Positions 42,900 to 52,676 of a stretch of 64,000 nt of DNA are shown piece after piece. The translations under genes were made by a program, and so were the position numbers. The stretch spans positions 268,132-332,131 of the forward strand of contig NZ_LYXZ01000018.1 of the NCBI RefSeq assembly GCF_001676615.1, read 5' to 3'. Origin of the DNA: Labrys sp. WJW (lineage in GTDB: Bacteria > Pseudomonadota > Alphaproteobacteria > Rhizobiales > Labraceae). The notes under the pieces were generated by a model that saw nothing but the letters and a program-made list of their open reading frames with translations, was not told where the DNA came from and made no database searches. Every line of letters starts with the position of its first letter. Position 1 is the stretch's first letter.

Positions 42900-44570
42900 C
42901 TACCGCAGGAAAAACCGTTCCATGTAATGCAAGAGTTTTTGTTCGCTCTCTGGTGGGTATTCAAGTCCGGCGGGTGAAGTCGAGAGCAGGTTCATCGTCG
43001 CGTTGATCTCGAATATCAGCAGATTTCCGTCTTCTGTGAGATCGAAATCCATGCCGAAAATCTCGAGCGGCATTATTTCTGCGATCGTTTGAAGCTTGCT
43101 ATGGATACTCTCGCCCAGTTCTCGTTCCGGATCGAGGACGATACGATTGGCAACATCCAGGAGATGCGGGTTTTCACGATAGAAAGCCTGCCGATCGGGT
43201 GCGCGACGGGCTCGTACGTTCCAGTGGCTGCTGTAATCGGCGCGGACGATGATGGGGCGCTTGTTGACGAAAGCCGCGCGCAATGAGCGGAAACCGCCGT
43301 CGGTATGGCCAGTCTGAATATAGGTGATTGCGTAAAATTGCAGGCCGTCAAGCTTCTCCAAGGTTTCGCGAAGGGCTTGTCGATCATCGATGCGCCACGT
43401 CCCCGCGCCCATCTGCTGGAAGACCGTGCGAATGATGACCGGATAACCGCAGCGGTTCTCGATATCCTCGATCAGAGCGGGCCTCTGCTCCTTGTCGCTT
43501 TGATAGCGATGGACTTTCGGAAAGATGATGCCGGGGATATTGGCGAAGCGCTCCGAATTCTTCTGGCGGGTGGCTTGCACGGCAAGCCTGGGGTGATTGA
43601 TCACCTTGATATCGAGGCTATCCTCCAGCGCGCTGACACGCCGCAGCGTGTCCTCAACCATTAATTGTTCGGCATTGACGACATTGTTCAGGGCCAGAGC
43701 CGGACGTGGCATGCCGCGCAACGCCTCTCCAGCCGTGGGAGAATCCACCAGAATTGACATGAAGCGAAAACGTTCGGCAAAAGCCCGTGCCAATTGCGAG
43801 GGGAAGTTGCTGCTGTAATGGTGGTCATGAGGCTGCCGGAAGTCTGTGATGAGGCCAGGCGAGCGGTTGAATACGGCAAGCACGAATTGCTGGGAGGGGG
43901 AGGCTTCGGCGAGCAGGATGGGTATGCTGGCAACGAAGCGCTGACTGCTTTGGCCGCAGGCGGCACGATCATTACGCTCATACGCAAGTGCGGCGCGAAC
44001 CGCATGCAGGTTGGGTAGCTCTTCTCCTGGACCGAAATTCCGGTCCAGCGCGACGAAGGCTTCGTCATTCCGGCCGGCATCGTGCAGCATTTCGGCGATC
44101 AGCAGTGCAAATTCGACGTCCTCTCCCATCGTGGACAGGTGGGGGAAACCGGTCGCGAGCGCCCGGTCGGCAAGGCCGATATCTTTGAGGGCGCTGACAA
44201 GACTGGCGATGGTACCCTGCTCGACGGCGTCCGGGACGCGCCCCGGGGGCCAGGCACCTGGCAAATGGGTCTCGGCGGCCGCCTTTGCTTCTTCCTGTCG
44301 GCCAGATTCAATCAGGAGACCAAGCAGATTGTTGAGATTTCGATAGGCGAGAGGAACCGTTGTGCGGTCCTGCAGACTCAAGCGCAGCAGGCGTTCGGCT
44401 TCTTCGGGGGCTCCGCCCTGTTCCCTGGCTACGCCGAGAAGGCCGAGAAGATCGGCGCTGTCGGGCTGCTGCTTCAGAAGTTCCAGATAGGCCGAAATCG
44501 CCTGGTCGATATGGCCACTGCGATGCAGCGCGACGGCATGGTCACGGCTGACTTGAAAAGGCGTCGACAT
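42900..44570 (-). CDS. TPR-repeat/ATP-grasp fusion protein of unknown function
   Basis: This 556-aa protein joins TPR-like helical repeats (residues about 5-250; for example DQAISAYLELLKQQPDSADL and the repeats after it) to a C-terminal ATP-grasp domain. The latter ends in FGMDFDLTEDGNLLIFEINA, with E521 and N523 as likely Mg-ATP ligands as in RimK and D-Ala ligases; earlier ATP-grasp strands include PVIIRTVFQQMG and RPIIVRADY. ATP-grasp enzymes join a carboxylate to an amine, so a peptide or amino-acid ligase acting on a TPR-docked protein is possible. It lies alone on the minus strand between plus-strand porins, with no visible small substrate gene. Confidence 0.8.
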   Translation of the reverse strand: MSTPFQVSRDHAVALHRSGHIDQAISAYLELLKQQPDSADLLGLLGVAREQGGAPEEAERLLRLSLQDRTTVPLAYRNLNNLLGLLIESGRQEEAKAAAETHLPGAWPPGRVPDAVEQGTIASLVSALKDIGLADRALATGFPHLSTMGEDVEFALLIAEMLHDAGRNDEAFVALDRNFGPGEELPNLHAVRAALAYERNDRAACGQSSQRFVASIPILLAEASPSQQFVLAVFNRSPGLITDFRQPHDHHYSSNFPSQLARAFAERFRFMSILVDSPTAGEALRGMPRPALALNNVVNAEQLMVEDTLRRVSALEDSLDIKVINHPRLAVQATRQKNSERFANIPGIIFPKVHRYQSDKEQRPALIEDIENRCGYPVIIRTVFQQMGAGTWRIDDRQALRETLEKLDGLQFYAITYIQTGHTDGGFRSLRAAFVNKRPIIVRADYSSHWNVRARRAPDRQAFYRENPHLLDVANRIVLDPERELGESIHSKLQTIAEIMPLEIFGMDFDLTEDGNLLIFEINATMNLLSTSPAGLEYPPESEQKLLHYMERFFLR

Positions 44571-44868
44571 TCGGGGACCTCTAGTGGGGCACTACTTCTC
44601 TCCTAGCGTAGCCAGGGTTCCAGCCAAACGGAACTACTTCCGCCTGCAGGGCGAAGAATTGATCATACTGCGTCACGACCTTCTAACGCGACTTCAGGCA
44701 GAATCGCCTTGACGTTGCGGCGTGCTCTTTTTGCAACGCGTCGTGTCAATAGTCGGTTTGCGGAGGTTCGGTCTGCTGCATTTCATTGAGTTGCCTTGGC
44801 TTTTGCCGCACTCTGCAGCCAAAGGTTGTGCGGCTGGAGTTGGGAGTCGTCACCTTCGGGGGAGAGCG

Positions 44869-46062
44869 ATGAAGGCAGTGGCGATCGGCCTTGCCGGTGC
44901 AATCTTGGGGGCTGGTGCTGCCCATGCGCAGGATTTGCCGGTCGGCAAGGGGGCGCCGGACAGCTATCTTCAGGCCTGCGTCGACATGGGAGTGGGGTTC
45001 TGGCGGTTGCCGGGCAGCGATACCTGCGTGAAGATCAGCGGTGAAGTGCGGGCCGACTATGTCGTGAGCCGCCAGCGAACGCGCGAGGATGACTTCAGCG
45101 GGTTTTTCACGCGCGGCCAGATCGGTTTCGACGCCCGCACCGATACCGACTACGGCCTGCTTCGTTCCTTCTTCCTGATCGATGCCTATGTCGGCCCGAG
45201 GACGACCACCGAATTCGTGATCGACAAGGCCTTCCTCCAATTTGGCGGGCTGACGGCCGGCTATGCCCATAGTTTCTTCGGCATCTACGACCTCGACTAT
45301 GGCAATGATCTCCTGCAGCCCTATTTCGGCTATGCTGCCACCACCAACCTCATCGCCTATACGCAGGAATTCGGCGGCGGCCTTTCGGCGACATTGTCGC
45401 TCGAGGATGCGCGCGGCACGCGCAGCGATGTGCTGAATTTCTTCGGTTTTCCCGAGCCGCGACGCCCTGCCGGCGGAACCGCGATGCCCGACATCGTGGG
45501 CAATATCCGCCTCGATCGCGATTGGGGCACGCTGGCCGTATTCGGCGCCGGCCACCAGATCCGCTATCCTAGGCCGCCGCAGATCGGCGGTTCCGACTAT
45601 GGCTATGCCGTCGGTGGAGCCTTCGGTCTTAACTTGCCGATACGTTCCGGCGCCCATATCGTCGTGGAGGGGACCTACGCCAACGGGGCCTCTGCCTATC
45701 TCGGTTGGCAGCAGATCGATGCCGCCTATGAGAATTTCAGCGGGCGCAAGGATATTGGCCGCGGCTGGACCATTACCGGCGAGGCAGGCATCAATATCAC
45801 ACCGGCGCTGACCCTGAACCTGCTCGGTTCCTACCTCGACTACAGCGCGGCGACCACGCGGGACTATGCCAATCCGGCGGCACCGGATGTGCGGGGATGG
45901 GTGGCGGGCGGCAACGCTGTCTATACCGTAACCCGTGGTCTCTCCTTCGGCATCGAGGGCTTCTATTCATCCTATCGGGCCAAGGGCGGGCGGGACTTCT
46001 TTCCCTACGAGGAGGACATCCGGGGCTGGACCGGCGTGCTGCGCGTTCGCCGGACATTCTGA
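44869..46062 (+). CDS. Outer-membrane porin, Rhizobiales type (copy 3, diverged)
   Basis: This 397-aa porin has a signal peptide (MKAVAIGLAGAILGAGAAHA) and a diverged hallmark (YLQACVDMGVGFWRLPGSDT, then CVKISGEVRADY). The barrel block YAHSFFGIYDLDYGND and the aromatic C terminus (RRTF) are kept. It lacks the KGEAVEYVKVC form of the other two and lacks their conserved leader, so it is an older paralogue with separate control. ATG at 44869 follows GGGGGAGAG. Confidence 0.94.
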   Translation: MKAVAIGLAGAILGAGAAHAQDLPVGKGAPDSYLQACVDMGVGFWRLPGSDTCVKISGEVRADYVVSRQRTREDDFSGFFTRGQIGFDARTDTDYGLLRSFFLIDAYVGPRTTTEFVIDKAFLQFGGLTAGYAHSFFGIYDLDYGNDLLQPYFGYAATTNLIAYTQEFGGGLSATLSLEDARGTRSDVLNFFGFPEPRRPAGGTAMPDIVGNIRLDRDWGTLAVFGAGHQIRYPRPPQIGGSDYGYAVGGAFGLNLPIRSGAHIVVEGTYANGASAYLGWQQIDAAYENFSGRKDIGRGWTITGEAGINITPALTLNLLGSYLDYSAATTRDYANPAAPDVRGWVAGGNAVYTVTRGLSFGIEGFYSSYRAKGGRDFFPYEEDIRGWTGVLRVRRTF

Positions 46063-46071
46063 GCCCGAAAT

Positions 46072-46116
46072 CTATTCGAAGCCTCGAAGATCCCAGCACG
46101 CTCGAGGCTCGAATAG
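46072..46116. terminator. Hairpin between porin 3 and the transglycosylase gene
   Basis: CTATTCGAAGCCTCGA at 46072-46087 pairs with TCGAGGCTCGAATAG at 46102-46116, with one bulged A and a 14-nt loop. It lies between convergent genes and may end both transcripts. Confidence 0.65.
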
Positions 46117-46197
46117 TTCGAAATTTTCGATATCCAATCAAGCGTCTGGCGAAAATCTCGCGGCGGTACGGAGAGTCGTTTTCAAAGCCTCCCGGTA

Positions 46198-48291
46198 TCA
46201 CCGGCTCTTGCCGCGAAGATCGGCCTCGATCAGCAAAGTGCTCTTGGTATCGAGGCGCGAGCGGTAGACCTGCACGTTCTCCAGCACGCGCTGCACATAA
46301 TTGCGCGTTTCCGTGTACGGAATACGCTCGACCCAGTCGATCGGGTCGACCTTCGGATCGCGCGGGTCGCCATAGGCCTTCACCCATTCGGCAACTTTGC
46401 CGGGGCCGGCATTGTAGGCGGCGAAGGTCATGATGTAGGAGCCGCGGAAGCGGCCGATCAGATCGCCCAGATGAGCCTCGCCCAGGCGCGCATTGTAGAC
46501 CGGATCGCTGGTCAGCTTCTTGGCATCGAAGGCGATACCGGCGAGGCGCGCAGTTGCCTTGGCGGTCGAGGGCATCACCTGCATCAGGCCGCGAGCGCCG
46601 GCGCTGCTGACGACCTCGTGCCCGAACTCGCTCTCCTGCCGGGCTATGCCGTAGACGACGGCGCGTTCCACATTGCCTGAACTCTCGAAGCCGGGAATGG
46701 CGCCGATCGGAAAGGCGATCGCATCGAGCGGCAGGCCGCGCTGGGTGGCCGACTTGCCGACCGTGAGGGCCGTCTTGGTGTCCAGATTGTCGAGAGCAAT
46801 CTGGCCGAGCAGGGCCAGTTGCTGGCTGTCCTGGAGCTGTCGACCCATGTCAGCCACGAGAATACGGGCATAGTCGCGCTTGCCGAGCGTGTAGAGCTGG
46901 TTGATGGCACGCACCGCCAAGAGGTCTTCGAAAGCTGCGCGGCTAGCGGGCGTGGCCTCGGGGAGGGCATTCAGGTCGAGCGTGCGCAGCCCCAGGCGAG
47001 CCCGGGCGATCTGGCCGTAATAGGTGATGGGGTAGCGCGCGGCTGCCTGGTAGAATCCCGTCGCCCCGGACTTGTCGCCGGCTGCTTCGGCAGCACGGCC
47101 CTGCCAGTATGCGCCGCGCGCCACCGAAATCGGTCGCTGGGAATCGGCGCTCAGATTGGCAAAATGCCGGGCGGCACTGCGAGGATCGTTCAGGAAGCGC
47201 AGGGCGATCCAGCCGCAATGGAACTCGGCCTCCATGCGGGTCGTATCGCTTTCGGCGGTAAAACCGGCAACCACCGCATAGGCGGTACGGGCATCGCCCT
47301 GATCGAGCAAGGCGCGGGCTACGAGGCGCCGCTCCGTCCACCACTGGTCGGGGCGCACCAGTGCGGCGGCGTCGCGAGGGGCCTTCAGCAATAGGGCGGC
47401 GGCATCACGCGGCTTCTTCTGGCGCCTGAGATAGGCAACGCGCGCAAAGACATAGGCTGGGTCGGTGGAAACATTGGCGGCCAGCAGGGCGCCGGCATTC
47501 CTGGCCTGCCTGGCCACGGCAATACGCTGCTTGGCGAGCGTCACCACATCCGGGCCGGCACGGGCCGCAACGCGCAGGCCATCATCATAACTGCCATCAT
47601 AGATCAGGCGATCGGCGCGATATTTATGGTCGGCGGATGACAGCAGGGCGCCGTAGTCGCGCAGGATATCGCCCTCGAGCTGGCCGGACAGGCTGTCATT
47701 GCGATAGGCGTCGCGAATGAAGGCGGTTGCACCCGTCTGGTCACCGTCGCGTTGCAGCACGGCGGCGAGGGCGACCTTGCCCTCGTCGGTCTCGGGTTGG
47801 GACGAGGCGAAGAAGGCACGCACCGTGTCGGCATCCGCTCCCTCATTGTAGAGAGCCTCTTCACCGCGCCGCCGGATCAAGCCATTGCCGGGCCAGCTCG
47901 GATAGGCGGCAAGAAACGCCTTGATTCGGGTTAGGCCGATATGGCGGGCGGCGCTGCGGATGGCGATCCATTCTGCGGCGGCCTGGCTGGCCGGATCAGT
48001 CAGCGATCGGGCGAGGGTGTCACCGCCGGAGCGGTCGCTGCCCTCATAGGCGGCAATCACTTGGCGCAGGACGTCGAGCTGGTTCACCAGGGGCGGGGGA
48101 ACGATGATCGAGCCGGTGATTTCGGTGTCGGGGCGAGCCGAGACCGCCGTGGGGACGGCGTCCGTGCGCAGCGCGACCGTACGAGACGGGTGTTTCAGGG
48201 TGGCATCGCCAGGCCGCGTGACCGGGGCGGCAAGTGCGCCGGTCAGCACCGCGACGAAGAGGGATGTACCCGTCATGAACCGCAAGAGCAT
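46198..48291 (-). CDS. Soluble lytic murein transglycosylase (Slt70-like)
   Basis: This protein of about 697 aa cleaves peptidoglycan glycan strands to anhydro-muropeptides. A long helical superhelix domain occupies most of the chain and a C-terminal SLT domain has ARQESEFG with the catalytic Glu, SSAGARGLMQVMPSTA, AYNAGPG and the closing IPYTETRNYVQRV. The start is uncertain: ATG at 48291 or 48276 both lead into a signal peptide (TGTSLFVAVLTGALAAP), while the longer frame begins at 48420. Divergent from dapA. Confidence 0.92.
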   Translation of the reverse strand: MLLRFMTGTSLFVAVLTGALAAPVTRPGDATLKHPSRTVALRTDAVPTAVSARPDTEITGSIIVPPPLVNQLDVLRQVIAAYEGSDRSGGDTLARSLTDPASQAAAEWIAIRSAARHIGLTRIKAFLAAYPSWPGNGLIRRRGEEALYNEGADADTVRAFFASSQPETDEGKVALAAVLQRDGDQTGATAFIRDAYRNDSLSGQLEGDILRDYGALLSSADHKYRADRLIYDGSYDDGLRVAARAGPDVVTLAKQRIAVARQARNAGALLAANVSTDPAYVFARVAYLRRQKKPRDAAALLLKAPRDAAALVRPDQWWTERRLVARALLDQGDARTAYAVVAGFTAESDTTRMEAEFHCGWIALRFLNDPRSAARHFANLSADSQRPISVARGAYWQGRAAEAAGDKSGATGFYQAAARYPITYYGQIARARLGLRTLDLNALPEATPASRAAFEDLLAVRAINQLYTLGKRDYARILVADMGRQLQDSQQLALLGQIALDNLDTKTALTVGKSATQRGLPLDAIAFPIGAIPGFESSGNVERAVVYGIARQESEFGHEVVSSAGARGLMQVMPSTAKATARLAGIAFDAKKLTSDPVYNARLGEAHLGDLIGRFRGSYIMTFAAYNAGPGKVAEWVKAYGDPRDPKVDPIDWVERIPYTETRNYVQRVLENVQVYRSRLDTKSTLLIEADLRGKSR

Positions 48292-48640
48292 TGCCGCCAC
48301 GCCAATCCAGGTGACCCAGTTTGGCGATTGTCGCGTCCTCTGATTGACGAACCGTGAATGACGACGTCGGAATGCCGCATTCTCGCCATCAGTGAGGCAC
48401 GAGGAAAAGGTGATTTTCAAGGCCCGAAGGCGGCGGATTCGGGGCTGCTGCCTTAAAAAGTGGCAATCTAGGGCCGACTCATTCCATTAATCAGAGTGAT
48501 GCGAAGATCATCCGTTGAAATGGGGTGTTTTCGGCCTCTAATCGGCGTCAATGCTCTTTTCGTGACCGGGTGGCTCGTATATGTCTGGCCCCGGCTGAGA
48601 TCATCAGGGCAGCCATCCGATCGGAATCCGTGGAGTTGAG

Positions 48641-49531
48641 ATGATGTCGAAGGCAAAGTTCAGAGGGTCGCTCACCGCTTTGGTGACGCCGTTCCGCGAC
48701 GGCGCCATCGACGAGAAAGGCTTTCGCGACTTGATCGACTGGCAGATCGCCGAAGGCACCAGCGGCCTCGTGCCTGTCGGCACCACCGGCGAAAGCCCGA
48801 CGCTGAGCCATGCCGAGCATCACAAGGCGGTGGAGATCTGTATTTCCCAGGCGAATGGTCGCGTGCCCGTGATTGCCGGCGCCGGCTCGAACAATACTGT
48901 CGAGGCCATCGATCTGGCGCGTCATGCCGAAAAGGCCGGCGCCGATGCTGTGCTGGTGGTGACGCCCTACTACAACAAGCCGACGCAGGAAGGGCTCTAC
49001 CAGCACTTCAAGGCTGTCAACGACGCCATCGGCATTCCGATCTTCATCTACAACATCCCGCCGCGTTCGGTCGTCGACATGTCGGTGGAGACGATGAAGC
49101 GCCTCTACGAACTCAAGAACATCGTCGGGGTGAAGGATGCCACCGGCAATCTCGCCCGCGTGTCGCAGCAGCGCCAGCAGCTCGGGCCGGATTTCATCCA
49201 GCTCTCCGGCGAGGACATGACGGCTCTTGCCTTCAACGCGGCCGGTGGCCAGGGTTGCATTTCGGTGGTTTCCAACATCGCGCCGCGGCTGTGTGCGGAT
49301 TTGCAGGAGGCGACGTTGCGCGGAGATTACGCCTCTGCCCTTGAAATTCAGGACCGCCTGATCCCACTTCATGGGGCGACCTTCCTGGAGCCGGGGCTTG
49401 CCGGGGCCAAATGCGGTCTCGCCATGTTGGGGCGCCTGAAGGAAGAGGTGCGGCTGCCGCTGCTGCCGGTAACGGATGGGGCGCGTACCCAGATCCGGCA
49501 AGCGATGGTGCATGCCGGGTTGCTCAATTGA
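48641..49531 (+). CDS. dapA: 4-hydroxy-tetrahydrodipicolinate synthase
   Basis: This 296-aa TIM-barrel enzyme condenses pyruvate with aspartate semialdehyde in lysine and diaminopimelate synthesis. The motifs [10 protein letters not shown], the PPYYNKP-type [19 protein letters not shown] with the catalytic Tyr, and GVKDATGNL with the Schiff-base Lys are all present. A Met-Met start at 48641 is used. The dapA-smpB order is common in Rhizobiales, so it is a housekeeping DapA, not a sialic acid lyase. Confidence 0.95.
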   Translation: MMSKAKFRGSLTALVTPFRDGAIDEKGFRDLIDWQIAEGTSGLVPVGTTGESPTLSHAEHHKAVEICISQANGRVPVIAGAGSNNTVEAIDLARHAEKAGADAVLVVTPYYNKPTQEGLYQHFKAVNDAIGIPIFIYNIPPRSVVDMSVETMKRLYELKNIVGVKDATGNLARVSQQRQQLGPDFIQLSGEDMTALAFNAAGGQGCISVVSNIAPRLCADLQEATLRGDYASALEIQDRLIPLHGATFLEPGLAGAKCGLAMLGRLKEEVRLPLLPVTDGARTQIRQAMVHAGLLN

Positions 49532-49668
49532 AACACTGAAGCGGGGGAGGCAATCCCTCTCCGTCCGAAATGGCCAGGCACTCTGCCTGCTCCAGGAAAC
49601 GCTTCGAAAAACAAGAAGGTAGAGTCTGTTTCGAGTATTTTGCTTGAAGGCTCTCTCTAGGTGATTAC

Positions 49669-50142
49669 GTGGCGGACAAGAAGGACGGTGCTCGCAAGCT
49701 GGTTGCCGACAACCGCAAGGCTCGGTTCAACTACGAATTGATCGACACCTTCGAGGCCGGGATCGTACTGGCCGGAACCGAAGTGAAATCTTTGCGCCTG
49801 GGCAAGGCGACGATCGGCGAATCCTATGCCGGGCCGTCCGGCGAGGAGTTGCTGCTCTTCAACGCGGACATTCCCGAATATCTGCAGGGCAATCGTTTCA
49901 ACCATGAGCGCAAGCGTCCGCGCAAACTGCTTTTGCACAAACGCCAGATCAACAAGCTGATCGGTGCGGTGCAGCGCGACGGCCTGACGATCGTGCCCAC
50001 CAAGCTCTATTTCAACGAGCAGGGCAGGGCCAAGATCGAACTGGCTCTAGCCCGCGGCAAGAGCTTGGGCGACAAGCGCGAGACCGAGAAGAAGCGCGAT
50101 TGGCAGCGCGAAAAGGGACGTCTGCTGCGGGACAAGGGCTGA
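49669..50142 (+). CDS. smpB: SsrA-binding protein
   Basis: This 157-aa protein binds tmRNA in ribosome rescue. It has the beta-barrel motifs [32 protein letters not shown] and the basic tail [24 protein letters not shown] segment. The start GTG at 49669 is the first in a good context. No ssrA gene was recognised in the window. Confidence 0.95.
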   Translation: MADKKDGARKLVADNRKARFNYELIDTFEAGIVLAGTEVKSLRLGKATIGESYAGPSGEELLLFNADIPEYLQGNRFNHERKRPRKLLLHKRQINKLIGAVQRDGLTIVPTKLYFNEQGRAKIELALARGKSLGDKRETEKKRDWQREKGRLLRDKG

Positions 50143-50174
50143 CGGCCAATAGGCCGGCGCCCGGAAGGGGTATT

Positions 50175-50819
50175 TCAGCGATCGAGAATGCCGCGGATGG
50201 TCTCGAAGACCGCACGGAACATCGGTGTGGTCAGGCGGCCCGTATTGGTGTTGTAGCGGGAGCAATGATAGCTGTCGACGAGCTTCAGGCCGTCGATGTC
50301 GTGCTGCGCGTGATGGGCAAAGGGAAAGTGAGCTGGCCTGCGACCGAGGGCCGTGACCACGCTGTCATGCCCGATCTTGCCGAGCGCCAGGATGACCTTG
50401 AGATTCGTCATTTCCTTGACCGTATTGGCCAGGAAGGGGCGGCAGGCGGCGATTTCGCTGCCGATCGGCTTGTTCTCGGGCGGCACGCAGCGCACGGCGT
50501 TGGTGATGCGGCAATCGACGAGTTCGAGGCCGTCGTCGGGGCGCTCGTCATAAGTGCCGGTGGCAAAGCCGAAATCGCCCAGTGTCTCGTAGAGCAGATC
50601 TCCGGCCCAATCGCCCGTGAAGGGTCTTCCGGTTCGGTTGGCGCCCTGGAGCCCCGGCGCCAGGCCGGCGATCAGCAGCTGCGCAGAGGCCGAGCCGAAA
50701 CTGGAAACCGGCGCATTGTGCCAATCGGGATGCCTGGCGCGTGCCTGCAGGCGGAAAGCGACGAGCCTCTCGCAGAGCGGGCAGTCGCGCCCAGGTTCTT
50801 GGAATTGGCTTGCGATCAT
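50175..50819 (-). CDS. Uracil-DNA glycosylase, family 5 (UDGb type)
   Basis: This 214-aa repair enzyme starts with CPLC and has the N-terminal iron-sulfur-like cysteines, the GLAPGLQGANRTGRPFTGD motif (family 5 has Ala/Gly where family 4 has an acidic residue), NAVRCVPPENKP, and the C-terminal HCSRYNTNTGRLT. It removes uracil and other deaminated bases from DNA. Convergent with smpB. Confidence 0.88.
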   Translation of the reverse strand: MIASQFQEPGRDCPLCERLVAFRLQARARHPDWHNAPVSSFGSASAQLLIAGLAPGLQGANRTGRPFTGDWAGDLLYETLGDFGFATGTYDERPDDGLELVDCRITNAVRCVPPENKPIGSEIAACRPFLANTVKEMTNLKVILALGKIGHDSVVTALGRRPAHFPFAHHAQHDIDGLKLVDSYHCSRYNTNTGRLTTPMFRAVFETIRGILDR

Positions 50820-50902
50820 CGATTACCCGAACAAAAGCCGTCTGGAAGAAAGCACAGCTTGTTCTCGCTCCCTGTTTCCAAGCCTATCAGAAGGATTGGC
50901 TC

Positions 50903-50946
50903 GAGCGTCTTTGCGGTTCTCGCCGATTCCGTCAAATCGCAAACGC
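50903..50946. repeat. Hairpin repeat, family GCGTCTTTGCGATTTGA (copy 3)
   Basis: GAGCGTCTTTGCGGTT pairs imperfectly with TCAAATCGCAAACGC. It lies in the 219-bp gap between two minus-strand genes and contains the same outer words as the copies at 7.2 and 60.0 kb. Confidence 0.6.
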
Positions 50947-51038
50947 CCGGGCCCCGGAACGAGACCACGGTGCGGACGGAGCCAGCAGGCAGGCTCCCGC
51001 CAATGGAACGCACCAATCGTGCGAGGCGAGTTCTCGAC

Positions 51039-51707
51039 CTATTGATCGTCGGATTGGCCACTCGAATTCGCCGACATGAAGCCAGGGGTCTGGCCGGCGA
51101 AGCCCTGCTGGGGCGGCTGGCGGGTCGGCGCGGGACCGGCCGGGAAATTGCCGCCGGCCTGTCCGCGCACGGCACGCTCCGACGGATCACGACCGATCTT
51201 GCTCTGAAGCGTGACGAGGTCGACGAACTCGTCCGCCTGGCGGCGCAATTCGTCAGCGACCATCGGCGGCTGGGTCGAGATGGTGGAGACCACGGAAACG
51301 CGCACCCCCTTGCGCTGCATAGCCTCGACCAGGGAACGGAAATCGCCGTCGCCGGAAAACAGGATCATATGCGAGATGTGATCGGCCAATTCCATGGCAT
51401 CGATGGCAAGCTCGATGTCCATATTGCCCTTCACCTTGCGGCGGCCGGTGGAATCGACAAATTCCTTGGTCGGCTTGGTGACGACGGCATAGCCATTATA
51501 ATCCAGCCAGTCGATCAGCGGACGGATCGACGAGTACTCCTGGTCCTCCACCAGGGCGGTATAATAGAACGCTCGCACCAGATAGCCGCGGCTGTGGTAC
51601 TCCTTGAGCATTTTCCGGTAGTCGATATCAAACCCCAAGCTTTTCGCCGTTGCGTAAAGATTGGCGCCGTCAATAAAGAGAGCGATGCGTTCCTGGGTGT
51701 TGTTCAT
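51039..51707 (-). CDS. NYN domain protein (LabA/DUF88 family)
   Basis: This 222-aa protein has a NYN nuclease-like domain with IALFIDGANLYATAK, KGNMDIELAIDAME and ILFSGDGDFRSLVEAM, which supply the acidic metal-binding residues of PIN-like folds. The last 45 residues are Pro/Gln/Gly-rich and probably disordered. Proteins of this family are often placed next to rpoZ or rsh in Rhizobiales. RNA cleavage is likely but unproven. Confidence 0.88.
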   Translation of the reverse strand: MNNTQERIALFIDGANLYATAKSLGFDIDYRKMLKEYHSRGYLVRAFYYTALVEDQEYSSIRPLIDWLDYNGYAVVTKPTKEFVDSTGRRKVKGNMDIELAIDAMELADHISHMILFSGDGDFRSLVEAMQRKGVRVSVVSTISTQPPMVADELRRQADEFVDLVTLQSKIGRDPSERAVRGQAGGNFPAGPAPTRQPPQQGFAGQTPGFMSANSSGQSDDQ

Positions 51708-52140
51708 TCTTCTGCCAGTTGAGGTTCGTTCTGCTGATGCTCGGTTTGATCGAATGCGATTGAAATCGGTCTAAATTACAGTCTAGAATTAATCCCAAGG
51801 GCAACATCGAGAGGGGGCTCTCTGTGTAATCCCAGCGGAACGGCAGCAACGGCAAGTTTAGGCCCGATACATTCAGCTTGTGCCTATCGCGGTATAGAAT
51901 GTCAAGGCTATCAGCATTGTCGTTAGATTGAGTGTTTTCCAATGAGAGTGTTGACAGGATTATTGCAATATCGAGACGAGCAGCCTCGATATGTAAGTCG
52001 AATGAGGTAGAACTTGCGGTCAATCTCGCCGCCTCGAAGGCGGGAGGATACCACGGATCGGCCTTTTGGGGTTGCACAAACTTGGTTGACGGTGTAGTTG
52101 GCGCGCTTGATCCCAAAACACGGTACAGAAAGGCGTCGCC
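51708..52140. other. Divergent intergenic region before rpoZ
   Basis: This 433-bp gap separates the divergent NYN and rpoZ genes. It is less GC-rich than its flanks and contains TTGACA at 51951-51956 without a good -10. No gene was recognised. Confidence 0.5.
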
Positions 52141-52518
52141 ATGGCCCGCGTCACGGTGGAAGATTGCATCGACAAGGTCGAGAACCGCTTCGAGCTGGTT
52201 CTGCTGGCCAGCCATCGCGCCCGCATGATCGCCGGCGGCGCTGCGCTGACGGTCGATCGCGATCGTGACAAAAACCCGGTGGTGGCTCTGCGCGAGATCG
52301 CAGACGAAACCCTGACCCCGGACGACCTCAAGGAAGACCTGATCCACTCGATGCAGAAATATGTCGAGGTGGACGAGCCCGAATCGGATCCGGCCGCTCT
52401 CACCGCCGGCGATTCCGACGACAATGTCGCCTTCGACCGCATGTCGGAAGAAGACCTGCTGCGCGGCCTGGAAGGGCTGGTGCCGCCGGCCAACAACGGC
52501 TCGGACGACGAAGAATAA
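52141..52518 (+). CDS. rpoZ: RNA polymerase omega subunit
   Basis: This 125-aa protein has the omega signature [20 protein letters not shown] and the helix ASHRARMI, which chaperones the beta-prime subunit. The acidic tail (ends SDDEE) is longer than in enterobacteria, as in other Alphaproteobacteria. It lies just before the rsh gene, the conserved order. Confidence 0.96.
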   Translation: MARVTVEDCIDKVENRFELVLLASHRARMIAGGAALTVDRDRDKNPVVALREIADETLTPDDLKEDLIHSMQKYVEVDEPESDPAALTAGDSDDNVAFDRMSEEDLLRGLEGLVPPANNGSDDEE

Positions 52519-52546
52519 GCTCTTCGCTTCCTCCCAGGCAATTTCA

Positions 52547-52578
52547 GCGGGCCGGTACCACCGGCCCGCTTTTCTTTT
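52547..52578 (+). terminator. Terminator after rpoZ
   Basis: GCGGGCCGGT-ACC-ACCGGCCCGC forms a tight GC-rich hairpin followed by TTTTCTTTT. It ends the rpoZ transcript before the rsh gene. Confidence 0.92.
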
Positions 52579-52676
52579 GCGCTGCACCCGTATTGAATAG
52601 CGCGATGCTTCGGTTCGGCCGAAGCGCGGTAATGAGGTGAGCCGGATGCGGCAACGCTGCCGGCGGGAGACTGTGA

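Noticed and set aside
48641..49531. dapA as the missing sialic acid lyase NanA of the nanE locus
   Set aside because: It is 20 kb away, next to smpB as in other Rhizobiales, and its motifs fit DapA.
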